Assembly (NCBI GenBank): GCA_025716815.1
Contig: JAIXMN010000005.1
Coordinates: forward strand, 620,001-684,000
Length of the DNA stretch: 64,000 bases
Source of the DNA: Dichotomocladium elegans
Lineage: Eukaryota; Mucoromycota; Mucoromycetes; Mucorales; Lichtheimiaceae
Reading direction: 5' to 3'
Shown: positions 13,090 through 24,020 of the stretch, piece by piece
How positions within the stretch are numbered: position 1 is the first letter of the stretch
Layout: every line of letters starts with the position of its first letter
Program-made: the position numbers and the translations under genes
The notes under the pieces: model-generated
The model's database searches: none
What the model was told of the DNA's origin: nothing
The model's input: the letters and a program-made list of their open reading frames with translations, nothing else

Positions 13090-13425
13090 TTGCTGTACTA
13101 AATGGACATGTATTTTTAGCCGCTGAAAAGCTGTTGATGCACTCAAGGCCTTCTCGAACATCAGGTTGAAAAATATGAGCTTATCTTTCTCGGTGTACAT
13201 TGTGCAGCCGCGCTCAAAATCTGCGTCTTTCATCTGAATGTCTGTATCTTTTCGCTTCGGCATATGCGTAGCAACAATGTCAGGGCTACCCCTGCAAGAT
13301 ATTCTACGCAGATATTCTGTGTGAGAGCAATAAGTTGAAGTGAGCACATTTCCTCAGCAACGATATAGTCCATAGGTTCAGGGCAGTATTGCTCATCAAC
13401 GAGATAGCCTTGTTCATTGTTTAAA
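13090..13425 (-). pseudogene. Tc1/mariner transposase relic 1 (N-terminal part)
   Basis: Read on the minus strand, it starts with a VDEQYCPEPMDYIV-like stretch, then PKRKDTDIQMKDADFERGCT and a KLIFFNLMFEKALSASTAFQRL-like stretch. These parallel VDEKGGPEPMDYII, PKDKDTCMKDANVKRDYV and KARFFDLKIEKCMSASAAAKQL of the full-length copies at 56-61 kb. The two segments are in different frames, and the catalytic half is missing. Confidence 0.8.
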
Positions 13426-14543
13426 AAAAAATGGATTGCTTATTCCTGAATATAAAATGACGATAAAAAGAAGGGCAAAAAGCTGACTAACGTTCAAGAG
13501 ATGGATTTGCCGAGCTTTTTTTTGCGACGTCTATAGCAGTGCATGCGGGACTTGCTTTGGGTAAAACGAGACTTCAAAATTGTGGAAGACGATGTATTTC
13601 CTATTTTTCTTCAATCATCTTGTTAGGAACCACCGCGAAATTCGGGACAACCGGTGCCTCGGGGCATGCTCTGTGCGGTGACAATTTCAAGGTCATCATT
13701 TTGAAAACATTGTCGTTTTATTGGACGGAAATTAGCGAGGGATTTACCACAAACATCAACGTCATCTTCCATGCAATGAATCGCCGCATTGGCAGTCTTC
13801 AACTTGGCAGCATCGTCAGCAGGATTCTAATTATACCCTTAGCAAGTTGGGAATTATTATACTGTACTAACATTAAGCAGAAACTACGGGTCGGCGAAGT
13901 CTATATACTGTCCTCCAGCTGCGGGGATCTACTGCTTCTGTGATCATTTCTGTTTAAAATGCCTGCATGATCTCAACATTATGAAGTGCGACGCACTGAG
14001 CGCAGTAGCAGTGAGAGTAATTATTGACCAATTTAATTTTTTGATCCCACTGTATTATGTAATGCATATAGAGGGACGTAGTGGTTTTTTTGGGGGGTCT
14101 TTGTCATTACATATATCTGGGGTAAAGCTGAATCGGCAGATTGTGAGCTTAAAGGGCAATAAAAGTTCTTGCAAGAACACAACGTGTTTTATTCTACATG
14201 TGAGGATCTAAAAAATAAAAGGAAGTGATTATAGTTGTCACCTTTTTGACGAAAAACAAACTGCGTCTTAAGTATATTACGATATTATAGCATAACGATA
14301 TCTGCGGTTTTCGAATTATTTCTTTACAGTGCTCCAGTGAAGACACACATTCTGTAAGAGTATTTTACAGAGCACAGTACTTTTATTCTGTAATGGCGGG
14401 TGATTCCGTTGCTTTTCCCGGAAACCTGGGATAAGATGGTATTTACTCTCTTTAAGCTATGCAACTCCAGGAAAAAAAGTATTACGCGATCACTTTTTAA
14501 AGATAGTCTATATATTAATATCTTCACAAAAAAACATATCAGC
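13426..14543. other. Intergenic, no gene supported
   Basis: AT-rich. One 134-codon open frame on the plus strand (13539-13943) has no recognised motif and no codon or splice support, so I do not call it. Confidence 0.4.
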
Positions 14544-14615
14544 AGCTGATTAGCGCAGAGGAAGCGCGTTGGGCTCATAACCCAAAGGTCGGTGGATCGA
14601 AACCACCATCAGCTA
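14544..14615 (+). tRNA. Initiator tRNA-Met (anticodon CAT)
   Basis: A 72-nt cloverleaf without intron. Acceptor stem AGCTGAT pairs with ATCAGCT, with discriminator A. The D arm is GCGC/GCGC. The anticodon stem TTGGG/CCCAA holds loop CTCATAA with anticodon CAT. The T stem GGTGG/CCACC holds loop ATCGAAA. Initiator signs are the A1-U72 pair, three G-C pairs at the base of the anticodon stem and A54 in place of T54. A TTTTT run at 14655-14659 can serve as the Pol III terminator. Confidence 0.95.
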
Positions 14616-14654
14616 CTTCTGAAGTGTCCAATCACATACGGACCCATATCATCA

Positions 14655-14659
14655 TTTTT
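14655..14659 (+). terminator. Pol III T-run after tRNA-iMet
   Basis: This is the first run of five T residues downstream of the tRNA, about 40 nt after the mature 3' end. That is somewhat far but usable. Confidence 0.5.
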
Positions 14660-15449
14660 GACGCAGTGAAATAAGTTTGTGTAACCATCATTTGTCAGTT
14701 GTCATTTTTGATTCAACTATGAAAGCGAATAACCACAAGCGTACCCTCAGAAGAATTGGTAGGTGAATGATGCCATTTTTTAGTAGCTACTTTGTCCCTT
14801 CTTTACACGATTTTCTAATACTAGGGATATACATAATATGATATTGTAATATGTATATACCATGTGTTCAAGGAAACAGTTGACGTAAGTAATGATCTAT
14901 GTCAAGTATGGTATCAAGAGAAATATCACGCCGATCATTATGTCAGGAATATTATCCATAAACGTTACTTGGTATTCTGAATAGCCGGCCGATATGGGTA
15001 TTACATGCCATATTTTATTTTCAAAAATAAAGCAAAATTAAATGTCGCATAAACACATTAATTTATCGCATGGATAAGAAGTCCAAAACATACCCGGTAG
15101 TTAATAGAAAATATCAGTCCCCTCCTTGCTCGTTAACTTACCCCGAAAGTAGCTAGGTGTACCATTGCGGTAACAATGGCGGAAGAGGGAGGAAAGGAAG
15201 GAGCCGGAGCTGTTGAGCGTCGACCACAGATGCGACGGCGGAAGGGTCGGAGGAAAGAAAAAGAAGGGATGACGACGGACCAGCGCCAGCGCCAGCGGCT
15301 GAAGCAGACAAAGACAAAAGCACCTCTACGAAGCCATGGTGGGAAACGTGCTTGGTGCACCCAAACCCGCTGTCCCACCCAAAGGTCATATCCCCTCTTC
15401 TCGAGGCACTTGAGTTAAGCTGATATCATTATCTACAGAGGATCCGAAA
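14660..15449. other. Intergenic, with a GC-rich patch
   Basis: AT-rich up to about 15130. A patch at 15130-15420 is unusually purine- and G-rich on the plus strand and keeps several overlapping frames open by composition. One plus frame ends in a Pro/Ala-rich then hydrophobic stretch but has an upstream stop and no start. No gene is called. Confidence 0.35.
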
Positions 15450-16460
15450 TATTAGAATATTGCGGAATGGAACAAGTCGGTGTGATAGTGTAGCCTATTG
15501 TCCTTTACGTTGCTCTTGACAACTGACCGAAACTGCTCATTCGGATTGAGTTCAGGCGAGTATCGTGGATGATAAGCACATCGATATCCTCGAGACACGA
15601 TGTATCTATATATCCTCAGCCTTATAAACAGGTGCATTATCCATTACCCAAATAATGGCCCTCCATATGTGCATACTTATCCATCTCATCCATAGTACCC
15701 TTAAGAACGCTGAGATAATGCCCAGTTACATTTCCTCTGCTTCCAGCTATGAGCCGTCCCGGCCTTTTTCTTTTCCGTTTGGTTGGTGGCTGCGGGAGTC
15801 TCGAGCTACATTTTACAATGCCTGATGCTGAGATAGCTCCCAAGATTGTGATTGTCTTTGGTCTTGTCTTTAGTATTGTGACCACTGCAGGAGTTCCTTT
15901 CTTGGATCTTGCCATACTGGGTTTTATATTAATATGGAACCAGACACATCAAGAAAAAACTGCGTTTTTCCCTAAAGCCGATGTAGGTCCTGTCCCATCT
16001 GCGCACTCAGTCAAGACCCTCTTGAATTGTTACATTGTTATTCCTTTCTACACTTGAAACCGAGTCATTTTCAATAAGTTGCATTCGTTTTCATAACTCA
16101 GTGAAGCTTTGTTCTCGAGACTTTAAGGCCCTCAATCCTTGGAGGAGATGCTCCATTAGCTGCTATGAGGCAATGGATGGATCCACATCAAGGCATTCTA
16201 AAATAACGCTCTTATGCTCTACATTGAGAATACGCGAACGAACCCTCGCGTTAGATATTTTAAAAATGCTGTCAGAGTTCTTCTTTTACTGCAATGCCCA
16301 TCGCTGGGCTGAACGATGGATTCCTAGCAGCAGATACACTCAGGACAATCTCGAACATCAGTTGAAAATCTGACCCCTGCATTGATCAGTGTACGCTGTG
16401 TAATTGCGCTTGATCTCCGCTCCTTTCATCCTAATGTCTATATCCTTTTGTTTGGGAATG
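15450..16460 (-). pseudogene. Tc1/mariner transposase relic 2
   Basis: Decayed, nearly full-length transposase on the minus strand. From N to C it shows KQKDIDIRMKGAEIKRNYTAYT (about 16450-16390), a degraded middle, RSKKGTPAVVTI and LGAISASGIV (15910-15820), then MDEMDKYAHMEGHYL. The tail RGYRCAYHPRYSPELNPNEQF matches the active-site block of the full-length copies. Stops and frameshifts are scattered. It keeps an intact SKKGT frame where both young copies carry a one-base loss. Confidence 0.85.
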
Positions 16461-17888
16461 TGTGTGGTAATCTCAGAGTTATCTTGCAAGATATGTTACG
16501 CAGTTTTTTATAGAGATGGAAGCTTTTTTGTGCGTCATTTTTCAATGTATGCGTAAAGAATTCTGGGCAAAACGCTGTTATTTTTGTAATCCCGCGACAT
16601 CAGAACTGGAAGGGTGCGGCTTTTTGATTTTGGAAAATAGTGTATGTTTTGGTAGAAAGATAATTGCACCAATCTACATTATCCCAACATATTTGGTATC
16701 AATCGAAAATGCGGTTCCAGCATGCATCTGACGTTTCATGCAAACTGTCTAGTGGATACCTAATCATTTTCATTCGTTAATTACATTAGCTTTTGTCTTC
16801 CCACCGATTTTAATAGTTTGAATATAAGCGGGAAACTCTACGATCAACTATCAACTATTTGTAAAAATCATACAACAGCATATTATCCTTCTAAACAATT
16901 TGCATTGATAGGTACGCGGCATGTCCGATCTGTGACTGTGGAGAAGCAATTTCCTTATGCGATGTCGTTATACGAGCGTGTGTTTATCTAGTGCAAGGTA
17001 CACTGTAATAATTGGACTTCGTCATAACACGAGAATAAAATAGGAACTGCTCTTTATTGTATTACCAACTAATAGGATACTTATACTAGCTTGAATCGTT
17101 AATGATATGTGTATGATTTCTAATTGTTAAGCGGTTTATAATATGCAAGTAGTCTGATTTTGGAGATAGTGCTGTTTGTTAAAGGCATTGAATTTCTTAG
17201 TAATCCTGTTGAGGTGCTGCTTTGGTAATCATGGTCATATGACACATGTTTATTGGACTGTTAGAGTACACTGTTCTCGAAGTAGGTTAAGTATAAAGGA
17301 AAAGTAATTCAGCGAACTTGATCATACTACACAAGACGAGTTTCGATGGATCACTTGTGTTTTGCTTCGCTTTTGGTCGCTCATCATAGGTGAGGATTTT
17401 TGGGCAACTATGCCTGCTGCTTTTTTTTTTGTAGGCTTGCGACCTAATTTTATGTGATGTTTTTTGGGAACGGTTTCCATTTCGACAAAGATGCCAAAGC
17501 ATGTTCTCTTTCGAGGTACCTATAGAAAACGCAAATTCATAGTGATAATGATTTGAGATGGAACTTATGTAAATCTAACATCATTCTATAGTTTGCTCAG
17601 TTGATCGCATCTTCTGATTTAGAGTATATATGTTTTATGTGGGTGATTGCACGTATCTTTCATACATCCAAATATCCAGGCATAAAGTATTACCACGCAA
17701 AAGTGGGTACTCTGTGGCATCAAGGAACCAGTAATATTAATGGAAAGGAAAAGCCCCAGCGTGTAACAAGACCAGCCAATAAAGACACTGTACCTTGCTC
17801 TTGTGCCTCCGTGTTCCAGAAAAAAAGAGAATAAGATCATATCCCTGAGATCTTTCGTTTTCCCTCTCTCCCGTGCATTTTTTTATCT
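16461..17888. other. Intergenic upstream of kelch gene 1
   Basis: AT-rich sequence without recognisable coding motifs, RNA genes or long repeats on either strand. Confidence 0.5.
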
Positions 17889-20193
17889 ATGATTGGAGCC
17901 GTACGTCCACTTCATTATCTCTCGGGGGTAATTCTTCTCCTATGCTTCTCACGAATAGGATTGGCAGCACGTTACGGGGGAAATATGCAAGGAAGTTAGT
18001 GGAGACTGATACAGGGTAGTAAACCACTACATAATTTCTCACCATAAAAACAACCGGCGATGTGTATATATTATACAATAGGATGCAGCTTGCTCGATCA
18101 AACCATTTTCTGTTATGGCGGCTATACGGAAATTTCCACAGATACCGCAACAAATGCGTTCTTCGGTCTCAATATCTCGCAGCCGATAACCAAGATTTCA
18201 GCGGAAACAAGCTGGGTGGATCTGACGAAGCCTTCAAATAACGTTGTACTCGAAGCAAACGCAAATTTTGCAATGACAAGCGTTCCCCAACGCGGATTAC
18301 TTTTTGTATCTGGCGGCGACGGCTACAACCACACTGACCTGGATCGCCAGGTTTCGATCTATTTTGCTAGCAATAATACATGGGTGAACGTGGCCGTTCC
18401 TCAAAGTGACTTCGAGCAAATGTACAGCTAACTCTGTGAAGCCCCGTCGTGTGACAGAAAGCATAATTTGTTTACATCCATCTCTTGTGTTAGGTTTGAC
18501 GAAACAGCAGTTGCTGACGCTCAAGGAAATAATGTCTACCTATGGGGTGGTGAAACAGTGCAAGTAGCAAGCATATCAGCCGGATGGCTTTTAAGGCGTA
18601 CTAAATGCCACTGCTGTTCGCTTCTCCGCATCCATTAGGTTTCAAAATACGTCCGGATACTTTAGCTACCCGAAAGAGATAAGAGCGTTTAGTTTCGTAG
18701 TAAGTACAAGATGAAGCTGCGCAGAAAAATTTCCATTTGGGATCAACACAATGAAAAAAGACAGGCATGTGGAGTCGCTTGAGTCCACCAGGTGACGACA
18801 TTTTGCCACGTGTGTTTCATACAGCTGTCCTTGGAAAAGATAACCGAAGCATTTATATTTTTGGCGGACTTGAGATTAACCAGCTGACGAATGAGACCAG
18901 TAACAGAGATTATTATGCCCTCTCATACGCAAGCTTTGCTGAGATACCGTCCTATGATACCGTGAACAATTCATGGAACTTGACCAGAGTAACTGGAGAT
19001 ATTGTTCCGTCAGCTCGTTATCTGCATACGACATCCGTCGGTGAGTGTTCATGCAAATGAAAGGAAGTAACTATCACAGTAGCTAATCAGAGAAAAAATA
19101 TCAACCAGTTGGTTCTGGAGAAATTGTTCTCTATGGTGGCATTTATGTATCTCGTAAGTCACCCAAGAGGGATTCACGACAACTAGGACGCAGTTCTAAC
19201 CCTATTGTTTGATTTGCTTTCAGTTAATTTTTCCGATATCAACAGCACACATAGCTCGCTTGATTACTTTTATATATTCGATACTGACCGCATGGCGTGG
19301 CGAAACACGACATTGAACACGACCCATGATGCTGGCCCAGGGCCTATTCATGCTCATTCAGGTAAAGACAAATGATCAAAGCGATGATAGTAAAGACTAC
19401 TTATTTTCTTTTGACAAAGCTGTTTACGCCGGAAATGACACCCTCTTTATCCTCTTTGGCGTGTCACCAAGGAGTTTCATTAGTGGATTCAGTATCCTAG
19501 ATACAAAGCAATGGGCATGGACAACCACCTTTGGCGGTATCCATCCAACCCCGGTTAGCAACGCAACATCGAGTCCCACTGCCTCAGTCGGTGATGTCAG
19601 TGGCGGTAGTGATGGTGGCGGATTGAGCCCTGGTGGTATTGCAGGTGTCGTTGTCGGTGTTATTGCCGGTGTAAGCCCCGAGAAATCCCGTAGTCTCCAT
19701 ATACTCGGATACACTGTATCATGTATTCATTTTGAAATAATTAGGTTGCGATCATCGGTGTGGCAGGCTTCTTTTTGCTTAGGGCACGAAGAAAACCAGC
19801 TGCCGATATCGTTGACCCACAAGCTCCCATGTCGCACTCAAAGATGAGTGACAGCCTGACTAGCCCCCCACTCTCACCTACGCTGCAACAGCATTCTTCT
19901 CAAGGGCGAACGTCGTTTAGTATGTCAACATGTGTAGCTAACTCCCTTTCAGATTCTAGCTCTTTCTAACGCATTTCTATTTACTGTTATTGTAGCACTC
20001 GAAAACCAACCCACTTCCCGGAATAGCGCCTATGTAGCTGGAAAGCCTGATGTTCATTATTCTAATGGTAAATTCAAATCCGATCATACGTAATCTATTG
20101 TTCTTACTTTTGCATGCCCGTATAATAGCTAATAACGCGGATAACACGTACGTCCCGCATCTACGTCTGGAACCAGTCAAGCCCGAAGAATAA
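17889..20193 (+). CDS. Secreted kelch-repeat single-pass membrane protein 1
   Basis: Likely a cell-surface beta-propeller protein; its ligand is unknown. The start ATG at 17889 gives a signal peptide (GVILLLCFSRIGLAAR). The first exon ends at 17994; the second is 18082-18421 and the third opens at 18494, all in frame. About ten exons follow the pattern to the stop at 20193. Kelch-like repeats include QTIFCYGGY, GLLFVSGGDG, NNVYLWGGE, RSIYIFGGLE, GEIVLYGG and TLFILFGV, with WxxL/W-type strands between. Next come a Ser/Thr/Gly-rich linker, a transmembrane helix split by an intron (GGIAGVVVGVIAG, then VAIIGVAGFFLL), a basic RARRK stop-transfer and a short cytoplasmic tail. It is a tandem paralogue of the gene at 21425, with matching intron phases. 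Exon edges between 18.5 and 18.8 kb are the least certain. Confidence 0.85.
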
Positions 20194-21424
20194 TAAAGCG
20201 GCCGGAGATAAATGCCTTATCTTGTGCCCATGTGGCATCTTGAGGTTGTTGGCATCATTTTGATGATAATAGTAACAGTTACAAAATATAAGTAGCCATA
20301 TAATTCAACATCTTCTGCCTACTGCAATTTCTGTGGGCCGCATGAATTTAAAAAGCAAAAAGCTCCAATACATGGTTCACACTGGTAACGCATTAGTAAC
20401 ACATAGAATACAAGATTGGATACGAACCTAATGCGTTGAAGCATTTAAAAATACTTATGCGCGAACTTATACAAATGGGATTCCCACTTCTACAAGAATG
20501 AAGTAGGTGAAGGGAGCCAAGCAGGGCTCTACAAGGGCGATTGGGCGCACTCATAAGCGCACTAGTCGGACCTAAGATGATGATTATTCAGCTTGAAAAA
20601 TGGCTGCGTCGAGCTGCTTTTTGTCCTGGCGCTAAAACATGCGCTTGCCAATGATAGTGCTCTTGGAGAGAACGGCTACATGGGATATTGAGTACATATA
20701 CGGATTGCGGTAATAATGGCAATGAAGTATGGTAACTAAAAAGTATGTGTCCTCTTATGAATCATATGAATACGTGGACATCTCAGATTATTTTAGTTAA
20801 AAGATGAGACATCTCTTGGTTTAAGGCAACACAGATTTGTATACACGTATCACAACATGATACGAGACCTGAGAGGCACCCAAGCGGCTGTGATACAATT
20901 TACCATTGAGAAAAGGAGGAAGAGGATGGCATTCAGAAGAAAAGGATGGGTACCAAGTGACAAATTGTACCGAGGAATTTGTACGCGATTTTTTTTTTTT
21001 GGTAGGTGGCGGAAGTATTTTGTCCTGCGTTTCAAAAATGGGTCTGTGACACTGTCCAGACTTAATTTTGGAGACTATTCCTTCTTGTTTTATAAATAGC
21101 TACGACGCGTGTATGTGCGTGTGTTCATATGACGTTTAAGCAAGAAGTAAACACAACAGATATGTGAGGGCTTAAATGCAAACATATACCGATCTAATAA
21201 CTGCTGTGACGTGAAGCGGGGCTTACAGATTTGATCCATATGATGTAGTGCAATGGATTGGGGGTGGAGAATGTTTGTGAAAGAGACGCGAAGGTTTGGG
21301 CTGAGCTTGTCCTCTTCTCCCCCAACTCACCGAAAAAAAGTACTGAATTCAATGCCAAATTCTCTTTCTTTTGCGCCTCTTCCCGCTTTTCATCTTTAAC
21401 TGGGGCTTTCCTTTTTTCTCGAGC
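20194..21424. other. Intergenic between the kelch paralogues
   Basis: AT-rich spacer of 1.2 kb. It holds no supportable gene; presumably it includes the terminator of the first paralogue and the promoter of the second. Confidence 0.5.
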
Positions 21425-23762
21425 ATGCGACCTTTTGCCGTGCTTGTTTTACTTCTTCTTAATATAGGGCAGTATGCATATGGATTGATTCCACCCAGTG
21501 CCTCAGTTGGTGGTAATTATTGCTTATCTTTTGCAGTTTTCCCTTTTGACATCATTGTATTCTTTTTTAAACCAAAGGGTGTGCCTTGCTGAACACGACA
21601 ATTTACTGCTACGGTGGCTATAGCAGCAGCAACAACAATGCATCAACAATCTACGAACTCGACCTTTCAAAGGAGCTGCGAATACAGTCGAACGATATCT
21701 GCAGCGAGTGGACCGCAATAACATCCAGTGCACTACCACAGCCGAGTGTAAACAGTCATTTTGCCATTGCAGCCATTCCCGCCTATCGGCGTTTCGTCAT
21801 TGATGGCGGTGTCTCTGCCCAAGGCAGGCTCCCTACAAAAGAACAATCCACTTTGGCTTTCCAGCCAGATAGGCAGGCGTGGGTCCTCGTTCGGGATATG
21901 GATGCGGCAACGATGCAAGTATCATCATTGGTTGTTTATTTACGTTAAGAAAACGTCGCCTATTAAACATTTTATTTCGATACAGGCAGTCGCATACAAT
22001 GGTTTTAGGAAACAGTTCTGCAAATACCCTCTACATATGGGGTGGATACGGGTAAGACTTAGTACATGCTCTTTCTTGTTTCACTGACGAAAAGATTGCG
22101 TTCTTCAGGAGGCGCAGTAGAGCAGACGTATACTGGAGTGCCACACGAGTTTTAAATTTGAATGCAAGTGGATATAATCCAAACACTCATTAGTTCTATG
22201 CACACACCCACACGAAGATCGCGCAGCTAAAACCAGTGAATGGTAGACAAATAGATGGGCATATCGTCGTTCTCTCCCACCGACCTTCGGGATTAGAGTT
22301 CTGCACTCCGCCGTCCTTGCCAAGGATAACACGACGATCTATTACATTGGAGGAAGATTGGCCACTTTGACAGGCAATACTGCCAATGCTAGCACTTATG
22401 ATCTCAGTAGCAATTATACCTTAACGGATCCGGGGATGTCTTCCATATATGCCTACAACACAGTGAGCGACAGTTGGGCGAATATAACCGTCGGTGGCAG
22501 GAGTGTGCCATCTTCGCGTGTTCTTCATTCGACAGTGCTCCGTAAGCCGCAATAGAACAGACTATTTACTCCCATCGTTTATTGACCTATTGTAATTCTT
22601 CCTTGTATTTCTAGTGAGCGATGGCAACATTCTTTTGTACGGCGGTAGCAGGCTGGGTAAAGTTGGCGAAGAGAAACCCATACACCTGTTCGATATTAGC
22701 ATAATATACTCATGTCCTTCTAACCAGACAACAACACCGTCCCTGTTGATGACTATTTCTATATCCTCAACACTACCAACGTCAATGCGCTGCAATGGTC
22801 GAGATTCGACATTAGCACAAAGGAAGCGCCCGGTCCGGGCCCCCGTTATGGTCATTCTGGTATAGTCACTTGTCCATAGGACATAACAAAGTCTTTTTCA
22901 TCCAAAGCAGCGGCATTATCCTCAAATTACATTTAAATTTTTTAGCGATTCGCGTATCAAGTACCACTGTCTTTATTCTTTTCGGAGGTACAGCAAGCGT
23001 GCCTGCCACGAATGAAGTCCATATACTCGATACAGCAAACTGGGCATGGACACGCTCGTTTGCCAGCTTAGGGATGCCACCGTCATCCACTACTTTGCCA
23101 CAACCGACGTCTACACCTGAAACACCCGACAAGAAAGGTAATGACGGCGGTCTCTCGGGTGGAGCTACTGCTGGCATTGTCATTGGTGTTCTTGCGGTAA
23201 GAAAAAAAATTACCTGGAGATAATACAATAACAACAACAATAATAATAATCATGAATATACAAACAAAAGGCCGTCGCGCTTGTTGGAGCCATTATCTTT
23301 TTCGCAAAACGACGGCGCCAAGACAGCTCTTTGGACGGAGAAAAGGAGGCTATGGCTGTGCCCTATGATTACACAGCATCCAGCCGCAATCAGACAGGTA
23401 ATACTAGCATTATAGCCCACGGTCTGGCTGCCGAGGAAAGCGCTTTATTTGTGCGTCAGCCGGTTACCCAAGAACACTTTTCTCCGCCGCAATCACCACA
23501 GCAGCAGCAGCAGCAGGAGCAGCAGCATCAACGAGACAGTGGACTCCCAGCAACCATCCATCACGCCGCCGTTCTTCCTTCTACTACTACTACTGCCGCC
23601 ACAGGCCTCGCTTCTGATCCTGTCCGCGATACTTATCAGCAAGACACTAACAATCAGCGTTTCAACGAAATGATCTATACCCCGCAATTAGCCCTTCGCC
23701 CTATTCCTCCTCCGCCACGATCAGAAACACCCAGATATAATGATATTGAGGACGACGACTGA
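21425..23762 (+). CDS. Secreted kelch-repeat single-pass membrane protein 2
   Basis: Paralogue of the preceding gene. Exon 1 (21425-21512) encodes a signal peptide (MRPFAVLVLLLLNIGQYAYG). It joins exon 2 at 21578 to give SVGGCALLNTTIYCYGGY. Later kelch-like blades are RRFVIDGG, NTLYIWGGYG, TTIYYIGGRLA, GNILLYGGS and TVFILFGG. The ectodomain has several N-x-S/T sites. The membrane helix is split by an intron (AGIVIGVLA, then AVALVGAIIFFAKRRR). The cytoplasmic tail of about 150 residues has a short polyQ run, Pro-rich PPPP and acidic end DIEDDD. The tail is longer and different from that of paralogue 1, so signalling or scaffolding roles may have diverged. Exon limits at 22.1-22.3 kb are approximate. 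Confidence 0.85.
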
Positions 23763-24020
23763 CCCACCACTCACTTCCAAAATTAAGAAAAGCACGCTCG
23801 ATTTGTACATTAGCTTCTTTATATGACTGTCTTTTATGTACATTATTAGTCAGTGATGCCTCTTCTTCCTTCTGTTCTTCTAATATACTAATACTACTAC
23901 TTTTTTCTCCTTGTGGTGGTGGCGGTAGGAAATTGCAATTATATATATATATATACAGTGTAATCGAGTGAATCATATTGTGAGCAATGCCTGGTTGTGT
24001 TGAGATGACGACAGCAAGTT

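Noticed and set aside
13539..13943. 134-codon frame on the plus strand
   Set aside because: No motif, signal or splice context; it lies in AT-rich relic-containing sequence.
14326..14400. TACAGTGCTCC near 14328 and GAGCACAGTAC near 14375 as transposon ends
   Set aside because: They resemble short CAGTG inverted ends, but they enclose only about 50 bp and lack the family subterminal repeats.
15133..15418. Three overlapping frames in a GC-rich patch
   Set aside because: They stay open through base composition; the most protein-like one has an upstream stop and no start, and no acceptor gives a convincing join.
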